A DNA stretch of 64,000 bases from CAZACZ01 sp964483695 (GCA_964483695.1 CAZACZ010000004.1:34759-98758), one strand, 5' to 3'. Positions 29,789 through 38,466 are shown, counted from the stretch's first letter. The notes: generated from the sequence alone by a model not told the origin. Numbers and translations are program-made.

Positions 29789-30249
29789 GTGGACTTGCTT
29801 CCGACCACCTTGGCGTCGAGCTGCTGGATCTCCTCGATGAAGCGATCCACCGAGTCGAAGTCGCGGTAGACGCTCAGGAACCGGATGTAGGCCACGCGGT
29901 CGAGGTCGTGCAGGAACTGCAGCACGCGCCGACCGATCTCCTCGCTGGCGATCTCGGGCGCCTGGATCTCGTCCTCGAAGGCGTACGCGAAGCTACGTAG
30001 TTGCTTCTCGCCGATGGGCCGCTTGTTGCACGCGATGCGCAGCTTGCCAAGCAACTTGTCGGGGTCGAACGCTTCCTTCCGCCCCGAACGCTTGCGCACC
30101 ATCAACGCCTCGAACTGGGCGCGCTCGTAGGTAGTGAAGCGCCGCAGGCAGGAGGCGCACTCACGCCGCCTGCGGATGGCCGCGCCTTCGTCCGACGCAC
30201 GGGAGTTGATGACGCGGGTGTCGTCGGCAGAGCAGTACGGGCACCTCAT
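29785..30249 (-). CDS. nrdR: transcriptional repressor NrdR
   Basis: This is an ATP-cone zinc-ribbon repressor of ribonucleotide reductase genes. The 154 residues have the zinc ribbon MRCPYC...CASC (1-34), then RRFTTYER and an ATP-cone (about 46-136, VRKRSGRKEAFDPDKLLGKL). The ATG at 30249 overlaps the preceding gene by ATGA, and the stop overlaps the methyltransferase start by TTGA. No ribonucleotide reductase gene is in this window. Confidence 0.95.
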   Translation of the reverse strand: MRCPYCSADDTRVINSRASDEGAAIRRRRECASCLRRFTTYERAQFEALMVRKRSGRKEAFDPDKLLGKLRIACNKRPIGEKQLRSFAYAFEDEIQAPEIASEEIGRRVLQFLHDLDRVAYIRFLSVYRDFDSVDRFIEEIQQLDAKVVGSKST

Positions 30250-31298
30250 GCCCGGCCTCGTGGTCCGCGGGACACCGGCCGGACCGGTTCGTCGTCGAGG
30301 ACGTCGTCGTCGGAGAGCTCGTGGCTCTCCAAGCGGCTGAGGTCGCCGTAGAGGTCGTACGCGGGGTCGTGTCCGGCGGCGTACTCCTCGGGCTCGACCA
30401 CGGCGTCGCCGTCGTCCGCCACCAGGTGGCGCAGCGCGGGGGCGCCCGCCGTGAGACCGAACTCCTCGACCCAGTGCTCCTCGAAGAGCTCGTCCTCGTC
30501 GTCGGCGTACGCCGACGGGGCGGAGGCTTCGTCCCCGGCGACCTCGACCTCGTCGAGATCGAGGGTCTCGTCCCAAACGTCCTCGTCGTCCTCGGGTTGG
30601 CGAACGCTGAGGTCGAGCGCGGCGCGCACCTCGGGCAGCAACGCCTCGGCCGCCCGCGGCGGCGGGGGCAGCTCGACGTGCACCAGCTGACCCGTCACGC
30701 CGGCCGACTCGGGCGAGCCGAGGTAGCGCACCGCACGCACGAGCGCCTGATCGTGCCGTGGATCGGACGGTGCACGCGACGGCAGGACCAGGTTCACGCG
30801 CGGGTACGCGAAGCGCCGACGGAACCCGTCGACCATGTGCTGCAGGGCGCCGCGCACGGCGTGCATCTGCACCGCGTCCTCGTTCGGAGGCGCCACCACC
30901 ACGACCCAACCGCCGGTGAGCAGGCGGGCGGCGGCCTTCAACACCAGGAAACTGGAACGAACGTCCTCCGCCATCAACTCGAAGAACTCGCCCTCGGCGA
31001 GGTTCTCGAACGGGGTGGTGCTGACCTGCGTCGCGAGATGCACGACGCCGCCGAGCGCCCCGAAGATCTCCAGCACCTTCTGGTACGCCGACAGCACGTC
31101 CATCTGGGTGGTCATGTCGGCCTGGATGGGGATGGCCTGCCCGCCGAGTTCCTCGAGCTCGGCGGCGGTCTTGGACGCCAACTCGACGTCGCGGTCGGCG
31201 CACACCACGTCGTACCCGGCCCGACCGTAGGCGAGCGCCACGGCTCGACCGAACCCCTGGCCAACGTTGGTGACCAGGACGACGCGAGCACTTTCCAT
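30246..31298 (-). CDS. degenerate short-chain dehydrogenase-like protein with acidic C-terminal tail
   Basis: Residues 1-230 have an SDR Rossmann fold: VLVTNVGQGFGRAVALAYGR at the dinucleotide site, then CADRDVE and GGVVHLATQVSTTPFENL. The catalytic triad looks lost. The Ser strand reads VVVVAPPNEDAV and the YxxxK site reads MHAVRGALQH. The last 120 or so residues are very acidic (QPEDDEDVWDETLDLDEVEV, DDEDELFEEHWVEEF). The ATG at 31298 sits 6 nt after TATCCT, so it looks leaderless. It heads an operon with nrdR and the methyltransferase, each overlapping by 4 nt. It is probably not an active dehydrogenase; the role is unknown. Confidence 0.8.
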   Translation of the reverse strand: MESARVVLVTNVGQGFGRAVALAYGRAGYDVVCADRDVELASKTAAELEELGGQAIPIQADMTTQMDVLSAYQKVLEIFGALGGVVHLATQVSTTPFENLAEGEFFELMAEDVRSSFLVLKAAARLLTGGWVVVVAPPNEDAVQMHAVRGALQHMVDGFRRRFAYPRVNLVLPSRAPSDPRHDQALVRAVRYLGSPESAGVTGQLVHVELPPPPRAAEALLPEVRAALDLSVRQPEDDEDVWDETLDLDEVEVAGDEASAPSAYADDEDELFEEHWVEEFGLTAGAPALRHLVADDGDAVVEPEEYAAGHDPAYDLYGDLSRLESHELSDDDVLDDEPVRPVSRGPRGRA

Positions 31299-31304
31299 TC
31301 CCGT

Positions 31305-31310
31305 AGGATA
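31305..31310 (-). promoter_or_regulatory. -10 box of SDR-like/nrdR operon (leaderless)
   Basis: TATCCT, 6 nt before the ATG at 31298. Confidence 0.55.
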
Positions 31311-31534
31311 CGACGCAAGGGGGGTGCCCTCAACCGCGCGTGGGCGTACGGTGCTGGGCATCGAGACGGTCGGGCGTCGCCGGCGACGGCCCGCGGACGA
31401 ACGGGCGCGCAGCTGGCCGCTCGTAGGGCGAACGCCACTCCGGGCGCCCGGCGTTCGCGGTACAACCATCGTGCGGCGCTCGAAGCGCCATCGACCGTCG
31501 CACCTTAGTCGACGACGCCCGCGAGGAGGCCCTC

Positions 31535-32149
31535 ATGCTGCGACGATCTCGCACACCCCAAGGCGACGCCGAGCGTCCCGAACCGTTCACCTACGTCCAC
31601 CGCGGCACGACGGTGGTGGGGGAGCTCGAAGCCGAAGGACGTGTGCGCGTGCACGGTACGGTCCGCGGGAACCTGCGGGTCCGGGGCGTGCTCGAGATCG
31701 CCGAGGCGGGCGTGGTGGAAGGCGACCGCGTCGAAGCGGACGAGGTCAAGATCCTTGGCCGCGTGGTCGCGGCCGTCCACGCCCATGGCAAGGTCGAGAT
31801 CTGGAAGGGCGGCGAGCTCGTCGGCGACGTACGCGCCGCGGCGCTCGACATCGAAGACGGCGCGCGCTTCACGGGGCGCAGCGAGATGACGGAAGGCACG
31901 GCAGGAACGTCCACGGCGGCGGGGGGCGCGACGCGGGTCGCCGCGGCGCCGGCTGGGACCCCCGGCGAAGGAGCGCGATCCGACACGACCGCGACAGTCC
32001 CGCCCATCGGACGCCCGGGTCGTGGCGCGCACGCCCGGCCATCGCCGGAGGCGCCCGACGCCGAGCGCGAGGGCGCCGAGGCGGGCGCGAACCAGCGCAC
32101 CGCCGAGGGGCCAGCGGGTGGCGTCGACGCGGGCCCGGTCGGCGGCTGA
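31535..32149 (+). CDS. bactofilin
   Basis: This is a polymer-forming cytoskeletal protein. After a basic N-terminus, residues about 17-115 form the right-handed beta-helix of the DUF583/bactofilin domain, with the regular pattern GTTVVGELEAEGRVRVHGTV and VVAAVHAHGKVEIWKGGELV. A low-complexity Ala/Gly/Thr/Glu tail of about 90 residues follows. The ATG at 31535 is behind GAGGAGG. Bactofilins shape cells and localise wall enzymes. Confidence 0.88.
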   Translation: MLRRSRTPQGDAERPEPFTYVHRGTTVVGELEAEGRVRVHGTVRGNLRVRGVLEIAEAGVVEGDRVEADEVKILGRVVAAVHAHGKVEIWKGGELVGDVRAAALDIEDGARFTGRSEMTEGTAGTSTAAGGATRVAAAPAGTPGEGARSDTTATVPPIGRPGRGAHARPSPEAPDAEREGAEAGANQRTAEGPAGGVDAGPVGG

Positions 32150-32287
32150 CGCGCTCCCGCTGCACCGTGCGTAGCTGCGCCCCGAGCGTGCCTGAAGCGC
32201 CGGTCGCGTCGGGACGCGCGTTCGGGAGCCGACCGCGGGCGGGCGCCGCACGCACCGACCCCTGGCGGACGTGCCGAGAGCCGCTGC

Positions 32288-32293
32288 TAGAAT
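32288..32293 (+). promoter_or_regulatory. -10 box of accD-accA
   Basis: TGCTAGAAT (extended -10) gives a leader of about 55 nt. GGAGG precedes the accD ATG. Confidence 0.5.
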
Positions 32294-32353
32294 GGAGCGT
32301 GCTCGACCGACCCGACCCGCGCACGGAGGCGTTCCTGCCACTCCGGAGGCTCC

Positions 32354-33241
32354 ATGGCGCTTGAACGTTGGTTCCGACGGAACCGTCCCACCCGCAAGGA
32401 AGACGACCACGCCCCCGCCGGGCTGTGGCTCAAGTGCGACGGCTGCCAGGCGCAGATCTACCGCAAGGACTTGGTGGCGAACGCGTACGTCTGCCCCGAA
32501 TGCGGCCACCACGCGCGCATGCCGGTGGAGGCGCGCGTAGCGTCGTTGGCCGACGACGGGACCTTCGAGCGCTGGTCCGGCCGCATCGAGGCCGAGGACC
32601 CGCTGGAGTTCGTCGATACGCAGCCGTACGTCGAGCGCATGCAGGCGAACCGCCAGAAGCACGGCCGGCCGGACGCCATCGTCACGGGCGGCGCGCTGCT
32701 CGACGGCGAGCCGGTGGCGCTGGTGGTGATGGACTTCTTCTTCCTCGGGGGGTCCATGGGGTCGGTGGTGGGCGAGGAGATCGCCCGGGCGGCAGAGCGG
32801 GCGGGTGCCGAAGGGCGCAGCTTGGTGGCGGTCACCGCCTCGGGCGGAGCGCGCATGCAAGAGGGCGCGTTGTCGTTGATGCAGATGGCCAAGACGACGG
32901 TGGCGTTGGAGGAGTTGGCGCGGCGGCGGCTGCCGTACGTCAGCGTCCTGACCGACCCGACGACGGGCGGCGTGACCGCCAGCTTCGCGACCCTCGGCGA
33001 CGTCATCTTCGCGGAGCCGGGCGCGTTGATCTCGTTCGCCGGCCCCCGCGTGATCCAACAGACCATCCGTCAGGACCTGCCGGAGGGCTTCCAGCGCGCG
33101 GAGTTCCTGCTGCAGAAAGGCATGATCGACGACGTCGTGCAGCGCAGCGACCTCAAGCCACGGTTGGCTTCGTTGCTTCGCGCGCTTCGCGACGGCCTGC
33201 CCGAGCCGAGCCCGGAGGTGGCGCGTGCCGCTGCCGTTTGA
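32354..33241 (+). CDS. accD: acetyl-CoA carboxylase carboxyltransferase subunit beta
   Basis: With AccA it transfers the carboxyl group from biotin to acetyl-CoA, making malonyl-CoA for fatty acid synthesis. The 295 residues have the N-terminal zinc ribbon (KCDGC...YVCPECGHH, about residues 27-49) and crotonase-fold motifs MGSVVGEEIARA, VTASGGARMQEGALSLMQM and TDPTTGGVTASFA. The end overlaps accA by 17 nt. Confidence 0.96.
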   Translation: MALERWFRRNRPTRKEDDHAPAGLWLKCDGCQAQIYRKDLVANAYVCPECGHHARMPVEARVASLADDGTFERWSGRIEAEDPLEFVDTQPYVERMQANRQKHGRPDAIVTGGALLDGEPVALVVMDFFFLGGSMGSVVGEEIARAAERAGAEGRSLVAVTASGGARMQEGALSLMQMAKTTVALEELARRRLPYVSVLTDPTTGGVTASFATLGDVIFAEPGALISFAGPRVIQQTIRQDLPEGFQRAEFLLQKGMIDDVVQRSDLKPRLASLLRALRDGLPEPSPEVARAAAV

Positions 33242-34178
33242 GAAGCCGATCGAGGACCTCGAGGCGAAGATCCGCGACATGCGGGGCTACGCCGAGGAGC
33301 AGAACATCGACCTCAGCGAAGAGATCGCGGCGCTGCAGCAGCGGCTCGATCGCCTCAAGCGCGACACCTTCGAGAACCTGACGCGCTGGCAGCGGGTGCA
33401 AGTGGCGCGCGCCGCGGGCCGCCCGACCGGGCTCGACTACCTCCAGGGCGCCTTCGAGGAGTTCCAGGAGTTGCACGGCGACCGCACCCTCGGCGACGAC
33501 CCTGCGATGGTCGCCGGCTTGGCGCGCTTGGCCGGTCGTAGCGTGGTGGTGTTGGCTCAGCAGAAAGGCCGCGACACCAAGGAGAACATCCACCGCAACT
33601 TCGGCATGAGCCATCCGAGCGGGTACCGCAAGGCCATGCGCATGTTCGACCTGGCCGACCGCTTCCGCTTGCCGGTGATCACCCTCATCGACACGCCCGG
33701 CGCCTACCCCGGGCTGGCGGCGGAGGAGCAGGGCCAAGCGTGGGTCATCGCCGAGAGCATCCGCCGCATGAGCCGTCTGCGTGTGCCTGCCGTCAGCGTC
33801 GTCATCGGCGAGGGCGGCTCCGGCGGCGCCCTGGCCATCGGGGTGGCCAACCGCGTGCTGATCCTGGAGAACGCCATCTACTCGGTGATCAGCCCGGAGT
33901 CGTGCGCCGCCATCCTGTGGCGCGACGCCGGCGAAGCCGAGCGTGCGGCGGAAGCGCTGCGCCTCACCGCCCGCGACCTCATCGCCCTCGGGGTGGTCGA
34001 CCGGGTCGTCGACGAGCCGCTCGGCGGCGCCCATGCCGAACCCGAGCGCGCCATCGCCGCCGTGCGCGACGCCCTCACCGAGGAACTCGCGATGCTGGTG
34101 CCGCTCGATGCGGACGCCCTACGGCGTCAACGCGCTGAACGGTTCCGGACCTTGGGCCGCTACCGCGAGGCCGCGTAG
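33225..34178 (+). CDS. accA: acetyl-CoA carboxylase carboxyltransferase subunit alpha
   Basis: This is the partner of AccD. The 317 residues start PLPFEKPIEDLEAKIRDMRG and contain GDRTLGDDPAMVAGLARL, TLIDTPGAYPGLAAEEQGQA, VIGEGGSGGALAIGVANRVL and SPESCAAILWRD, all family landmarks. The GTG at 33225 lies inside the accD end, so translation is coupled. It is convergent with rpe. Confidence 0.96.
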   Translation: MPLPFEKPIEDLEAKIRDMRGYAEEQNIDLSEEIAALQQRLDRLKRDTFENLTRWQRVQVARAAGRPTGLDYLQGAFEEFQELHGDRTLGDDPAMVAGLARLAGRSVVVLAQQKGRDTKENIHRNFGMSHPSGYRKAMRMFDLADRFRLPVITLIDTPGAYPGLAAEEQGQAWVIAESIRRMSRLRVPAVSVVIGEGGSGGALAIGVANRVLILENAIYSVISPESCAAILWRDAGEAERAAEALRLTARDLIALGVVDRVVDEPLGGAHAEPERAIAAVRDALTEELAMLVPLDADALRRQRAERFRTLGRYREAA

Positions 34179-34210
34179 GGCGACGACGTAGCAGTCCAGC
34201 GGCGTACTGC

Positions 34211-34876
34211 CTAGGCGGGCACCGCGGCGCGCAGCGCTGCGATGTTGTCGGCAACGCTGCCGTGACCGCCGAACACGGCGCTTCCCGCCACCAGCACGTT
34301 GGCGCCAGCCGCCACCACCGATGGTGCGGTCTTGACGGTGATGCCGCCGTCGACCTCGATGGTGCAGTTCGGGTTGATGCGATCGCGCATGCGGCGCACC
34401 GCCTCGATGCGCCCCAGGCTGGTGGGGATGAAGTCCTGACCGCCGAACCCGGGGTTCACCGTCATCACCAGCGCGAGGTCGAGGAACGGGAGCGCGCCTT
34501 CCAGCACCGTCAGCGGGGTGAGCGGGTTCAGCGCCAGACCGACGCGCGCACCGGCCTCCCGCACCTGCTGCAGCACGCGGTGCAGGTGCGGCGCGACCTC
34601 CGCGTGGACCGTGACGATGTCGGCGCCTGCGGCGACGAAGGCCTCGACGTACCGCTCGGGAGCGTCGATCATCAGGTGAACGTCGATCGGGAGTCCGCTC
34701 GCGCGCTTGACGGCGGCCACCACGACCGGGCCCATGGTGATGTTGGGGACGAAGTGCCCGTCCATGACGTCGACGTGGATCATGTCCGCGCCGGCCTGCT
34801 CGGCTTCCTCGACGGCGGCGCCGAGCCGCGTGAAGTCGGCCGCGAGGATCGACGGGGCGATCTTGAAGGTGCTCAC
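34211..34876 (-). CDS. rpe: ribulose-phosphate 3-epimerase
   Basis: It interconverts ribulose 5-phosphate and xylulose 5-phosphate. The 221-residue TIM barrel has IAPSILAADF, HVDVMDGHFVPNITMGP, LMTVNPGFGGQ-type strand VMTVNPGFGGQDFIP and EVDGGITVKTA. The GTG at 34876 is 7 nt after TATACT (34889-34884). No ribosome binding site is visible, so the gene is leaderless. Upstream in-frame codons pass through the promoter and antisense to the neighbour. Confidence 0.95.
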   Translation of the reverse strand: MSTFKIAPSILAADFTRLGAAVEEAEQAGADMIHVDVMDGHFVPNITMGPVVVAAVKRASGLPIDVHLMIDAPERYVEAFVAAGADIVTVHAEVAPHLHRVLQQVREAGARVGLALNPLTPLTVLEGALPFLDLALVMTVNPGFGGQDFIPTSLGRIEAVRRMRDRINPNCTIEVDGGITVKTAPSVVAAGANVLVAGSAVFGGHGSVADNIAALRAAVPA

Positions 34877-34883
34877 CAGGCGG

Positions 34884-34889
34884 AGTATA
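34884..34889 (-). promoter_or_regulatory. -10 box of rpe (leaderless)
   Basis: TATACT, exactly 7 nt before the GTG at 34876. Confidence 0.7.
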
Positions 34890-34938
34890 GCAACCGCCCT
34901 TCGGTCATCGCCGCGTCGTGGCGCGCCGTCGAGGCCGG

Positions 34939-34944
34939 TACGAT
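34939..34944 (+). promoter_or_regulatory. -10 box of sulfurtransferase gene
   Basis: TACGAT gives a leader of about 12 nt that still holds GGAGG before the ATG at 34963. Confidence 0.45.
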
Positions 34945-34962
34945 GGTCCTTCGGAGGCGAGC

Positions 34963-35847
34963 ATGGCCAAGGAATGGGAACCAGCAAGCGACTACGCCCA
35001 CCCCGAGGTGCTGGTCGACACCGCGTGGGTGGAGGCGCACGGCGCCGACCCGAACGTTCGCGTCTTGGAGGTCGACGAGGACGTGCTGTTGTACGAGCAG
35101 GGGCACGTGCCGGGTGCACTGCGGCTCGACTGGCATACCGAGCTCCAGCGCCAGGACGTGCGCGACTTCGTCGACGAAGCCGGCTTCCGGGCGTTGATGG
35201 AGGCCAAGGGCGTGAGCAACGACACCACCGTCGTGCTCTACGGCGACAAGTCCAACTGGTGGGCGGCGTACGCCTTCTGGTTCCTCAAGTACAACGGGCA
35301 CCGCGACGTCCGCTTGATGAACGGTGGGCGGCACAAGTGGGTGGCCGAGGGACGCGCGATGGAGCGCGGTACGCCGCAGGTACCCCAGGGGGCGTACCGC
35401 GTCCCGTACCGTGACGCGTCGATCCGCGCCTTCGCCGCCGACGTCCTGCGGCACCTGCTCGAGGTGAACCAGGGTCGCGGCGCCCTGGTGGACGTGCGCA
35501 GCCCGCAGGAGTACACCGGCGAGAAGCTGCACATGCCCGAGTACCCGCAAGAGGGCGCCTTGCGCGGCGGCCACATCCCCGGGGCGGCCAACGTGCCGTG
35601 GGCCAAGGCGGTGAACGACGACGGCACCTTCCGCTCGGCCGAGGAGTTGGCGGACCTCTACCGGCAGCACGGAGTGGTGCCCGAACGAGACGTCATCGCC
35701 TACTGCCGCATCGCGGAGCGCTCGAGCCACACCTGGTTCGTGCTCAAGTACCTGCTCGGGTACCCCAAGGTGCGCAACTACGACGGCTCCTGGACGGAGT
35801 GGGGCAACATGGTCGGCGTCCCCATCCGCCAAGGTGACGAACCCTGA
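34963..35847 (+). CDS. sseA: sulfurtransferase with two rhodanese domains
   Basis: This is a thiosulfate or 3-mercaptopyruvate sulfurtransferase. Of 294 residues, the inactive N-terminal rhodanese domain covers about 15-140 (VRVLEVDEDVLLYEQGHVPG) and the active one about 160-290. The catalytic loop is CRIAERSS (Cys near 247), followed by YPKVRNYDGSWTEWGNM. That loop sequence is more like thiosulfate than mercaptopyruvate enzymes. The ATG at 34963 follows GGAGG, and an upstream in-frame GTG at 34918 precedes the promoter. The 3' side runs into a poly-G stretch. Confidence 0.9.
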   Translation: MAKEWEPASDYAHPEVLVDTAWVEAHGADPNVRVLEVDEDVLLYEQGHVPGALRLDWHTELQRQDVRDFVDEAGFRALMEAKGVSNDTTVVLYGDKSNWWAAYAFWFLKYNGHRDVRLMNGGRHKWVAEGRAMERGTPQVPQGAYRVPYRDASIRAFAADVLRHLLEVNQGRGALVDVRSPQEYTGEKLHMPEYPQEGALRGGHIPGAANVPWAKAVNDDGTFRSAEELADLYRQHGVVPERDVIAYCRIAERSSHTWFVLKYLLGYPKVRNYDGSWTEWGNMVGVPIRQGDEP

Positions 35848-35878
35848 GCCGCGCGTCGGCGCGCGTGTAGGCAAGCGG

Positions 35879-36060
35879 CGGGGGGGGGGCGGGGGGGGGG
35901 GGGGCCCCCGCGGGGGGGGGGGGCGGGGGGGGGGGGCGCGGGGGCGGGGGCGGGGGGGGGGGAGCCCNNNNNNNNNNCCCCCAGGGGCCCCCACCCTGCG
36001 CGGGGCGGGGGGGCGCGTGTCGCCCGGCGGGGCGGCCCCCGAGGGGGGGCCCCCCGCCGC
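35879..36060. other. poly-G/poly-C low-complexity stretch with 10 N
   Basis: Runs of 10 or more consecutive G on the plus strand, with C-runs near the end, surround ten N at 35968-35977. The composition is unlike anything else in the window and is probably a sequencing or assembly artefact. The bases between the sulfurtransferase and aminotransferase stops should not be trusted. Confidence 0.85.
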
Positions 36061-36129
36061 TGGGTCGTGGGCTCGAGGTGGTCGCGCGCGCCTAGCGGCG
36101 CGAGGCGTCGGAGACGCGCTGCGTAGCGA

Positions 36130-37446
36130 TCAGGCGACGGCCGTGGCCGGCGAGAGGACCGTCTGGACGGCCTCTTCGATCTTGCTCAAGCCTTCGTCCA
36201 GCTCCTCGTCGCTCAGGTTCAGGGGCGGCAGCAGACGGATGACGTTCCCGTAGGTGCCGGTGGAGAGCAGGATCAGGCCGTTGGCGCGGGCGTGCGCCAG
36301 CACCGCTTCGACGGCGGCGCTATTGGGTCTGGTGCTGCCGGGTTCGACGAACTCGAGGCCGATCATGGCGCCCATCCCGCGGACCTCGCCGATCTCCGGG
36401 AAGCGCTCGGCGAGCGCGCCGAGGCGCGCGAACGCCACCTCACCGATGCGCGTGGCGCGTTCCAGCAGGCGCTCGTCCTCGACGACGTCGAGCGTGGCCA
36501 GGGCGGCGGCGCAACTGGTCGGGTTGCCACCGAAGGTGGTCCCGAGCATGCCGGGCTTGAGGGCGTCCATGATGTGCGCCTTGCCGATCACGGCGGACAG
36601 CGGGAAGCCGGAGGAGAGTGCCTTGGCGCTGGTCACCAGGTCCGGCTCCAGACCGTAGTGATCGACGGCCCACATCTTGCCGGTTCGGCCGATGCCCGCC
36701 TGCACCTCGTCGTCGATCCACAGCGCGCCGATCTGGTCGGCGTACGTCCGCAGGCCCTCGAGGAAGTTCCGCGGTGCAGGGATGAACCCACCTTCACCCG
36801 CCACCGGCTCGATCACGAAGGCAGCGACCTCGCTCTCGCCGATGGAGTACTTGACCTGCTCCTTGAGCGCGGCCAGGGCGCGCTCGCCGGTCTCCTCTGC
36901 GCCCTTGGCGCCCCACGGGTTGCGGAACGCGTACGGGTACTGCGCGCGGTAGATCTCTTGGGCGCGCACCACGAAGCCCGCCTTGTACGGGTTGGGCTTG
37001 TTGGTGAGCGACATGGCGAGGAACGTGCGGCCATGGAACGCCTGGGTGAACGCTACGATGCCGGCGCGCCCGGTGAACGCGCGCGCGATCTTCACCGCGT
37101 TCTCCACCGCCTCGGCGCCGGAGTTGGCCAGGAACGTCTTCTTGGGCGTCGGGCCCGGTGCGATGGCGTTGAGGCGCTCGGCCAGCGCGATGTACGACTC
37201 GTGCATGCCCACCGCGAAGCAGAGGTGCTGGAACTCGCTCGATTGGGCGCGCACCGCCTCGAGCACCTTCGGATGGGAGTGCCCCACGTTCATGACGGCG
37301 ATGCCGACGGAGAAGTCGAGGTACTTGCGGCCGTCGGCGTCCCACACGTAGGAGCCCTTGGCGCGCACGGGATAGAAGGGGTGCACGCTCTGGGCGGCCG
37401 GGGTGACGGCTGCCTTGCGGCGCTCGCTCAGACGCTGGTTGCTCAT
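36130..37446 (-). CDS. gabT: class III aminotransferase, probably 4-aminobutyrate transaminase
   Basis: This PLP enzyme transfers the amino group of an omega-amino acid such as GABA to 2-oxoglutarate. The 438 residues show FLANSGAEAVENAVKIAR (PLP phosphate loop), FHGRTFLAMSLTNK, WIDDEVQAGIGRTGKMWAVD and the PLP-lysine in TSAKALSSGFPLSAVIG. The ATG at 37446 follows GGGAGG with 5 nt spacing. Acetylornithine or ornithine aminotransferase is the main alternative, and the arginase at 0.5 kb makes an ornithine enzyme worth considering. Confidence 0.85.
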   Translation of the reverse strand: MSNQRLSERRKAAVTPAAQSVHPFYPVRAKGSYVWDADGRKYLDFSVGIAVMNVGHSHPKVLEAVRAQSSEFQHLCFAVGMHESYIALAERLNAIAPGPTPKKTFLANSGAEAVENAVKIARAFTGRAGIVAFTQAFHGRTFLAMSLTNKPNPYKAGFVVRAQEIYRAQYPYAFRNPWGAKGAEETGERALAALKEQVKYSIGESEVAAFVIEPVAGEGGFIPAPRNFLEGLRTYADQIGALWIDDEVQAGIGRTGKMWAVDHYGLEPDLVTSAKALSSGFPLSAVIGKAHIMDALKPGMLGTTFGGNPTSCAAALATLDVVEDERLLERATRIGEVAFARLGALAERFPEIGEVRGMGAMIGLEFVEPGSTRPNSAAVEAVLAHARANGLILLSTGTYGNVIRLLPPLNLSDEELDEGLSKIEEAVQTVLSPATAVA

Positions 37447-37525
37447 GCGAACCTCCCGATGGTGTCGTTCCGCGTCGCGGCGGTCGGTGCGGGAACGGAC
37501 CTTCAGATGTGAAGTGCTTGGCGCA

Positions 37526-37575
37526 TGGGGACTTCGAATCGTAGGTAGAAGCCGCGAATCCCCATAGAATCGTAG
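37526..37575. promoter_or_regulatory. phased direct and inverted repeats upstream of the aminotransferase
   Basis: GAATCGTAG occurs at 37536-37544 and again at 37567-37575, 31 bp apart, close to three helical turns. Between them, ATGGGGA and TCCCCAT form an inverted repeat. The arrangement resembles a two-site operator for the minus-strand aminotransferase gene. The regulator is unknown. Confidence 0.4.
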
Positions 37576-37615
37576 CACGAACGCTCCCGCCACGCTAGCG
37601 GCGCCGCGTCGGCCG

Positions 37616-37621
37616 TAGCAT
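37616..37621 (+). promoter_or_regulatory. -10 box of rsmJ (leaderless)
   Basis: TAGCAT, 6 nt before the GTG at 37628. Confidence 0.55.
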
Positions 37622-37627
37622 GGGTCC

Positions 37628-38416
37628 GTGTGCCCGACCGACCCCGCCCGCGAGCCCCGGAGCATCGCCCCGGTCACCGTCGTCGCCATGGGGCGGCGCC
37701 ACGCTACCGCGGCCGAGCGGTGGGCTGCGCGCCTGGGCGTGGCCTGGGCCGTCGACGACGCGCCGAAGGCGCCTGCCCGCCACGGGCTCCGGCTCGAGGT
37801 CGACGACCACGGCCTTGCCCTCCGAGACGGGGACGGACCCGTGGTGCGCGTGGACATGGGAGCGTACGCGCGGGCGCGCCGACCGGGCCGTGACCTGCTC
37901 GCGCGCGCGGTGGGGGCCTCGACCGACCGAGTGATCGACGCCACCGCCGGGCTGGGCCGGGACGCCTTCCATCTGGCCTCGATCGGCAAGCACGTCACGT
38001 TGATCGAACGCTCCAGGCTCATCGCGGCCCTGCTGGAGGACGCGCTGGAGCGCGCGCAGGTCGGCGTGGGGGCGGAGGCGGCCTGCCGCATGCGGCTGGT
38101 GGCGGGTGAGGCCATCGACTACCTCCTGCGGGTGGCGTCGAGCGAAGACGAACGACCCGACGTGGTCTTCCTCGATCCGATGTACCCGCACCGCGGCAAG
38201 ACGGCGCTTCCGGGCAAGGGCATGGCGCTCTTCCGCGACCTCGTGGGATCCGACGCCGACGCCCCCCAGCTCTTGCGAGCGGCGCGTGCCGCGGCGCGCA
38301 AGCGGGTGGTCGTCAAGCGACCGGCGTCGGCGCCGCCGCTCGCCGGGCCCCCGCCCAGCGGCGCGCTGGAAGGCAGCACCACGCGCTACGACATCTACGC
38401 CCCGGCGCCACCCTGA
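37628..38416 (+). CDS. rsmJ: 16S rRNA (guanine1516-N2)-methyltransferase RsmJ
   Basis: This SAM-dependent enzyme methylates a guanine in 16S rRNA helix 45/platform. The 262 residues show the SAM motif VIDATAGLGRDAFHLASIG, IERSRLIAALLEDALERA, the catalytic loop VVFLDPMYPHRGKTALPGKG and the end KRVVVKRPASA...STTRYDIY, all characteristic of RsmJ/YhiQ. The GTG at 37628 lies 6 nt after TAGCAT, so it is predicted leaderless. Confidence 0.9.
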   Translation: MCPTDPAREPRSIAPVTVVAMGRRHATAAERWAARLGVAWAVDDAPKAPARHGLRLEVDDHGLALRDGDGPVVRVDMGAYARARRPGRDLLARAVGASTDRVIDATAGLGRDAFHLASIGKHVTLIERSRLIAALLEDALERAQVGVGAEAACRMRLVAGEAIDYLLRVASSEDERPDVVFLDPMYPHRGKTALPGKGMALFRDLVGSDADAPQLLRAARAAARKRVVVKRPASAPPLAGPPPSGALEGSTTRYDIYAPAPP

Positions 38417-38451
38417 GGCGACCTTCGTGTACCCGGCCCGCTCCCGAGCTA

Positions 38452-38466
38452 CGCTCGCTGCGAGCG
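38452..38466 (+). other. short palindromic hairpin
   Basis: CGCTCG-CTG-CGAGCG lies between rsmJ and the dehydrogenase, just upstream of the TAAGCT -10. It could be an operator or a weak terminator. Confidence 0.3.

Noticed and set aside
35879..36060. G-quadruplex or functional G-rich element
   Set aside because: N bases inside and uniquely extreme composition make an artefact the simpler explanation.
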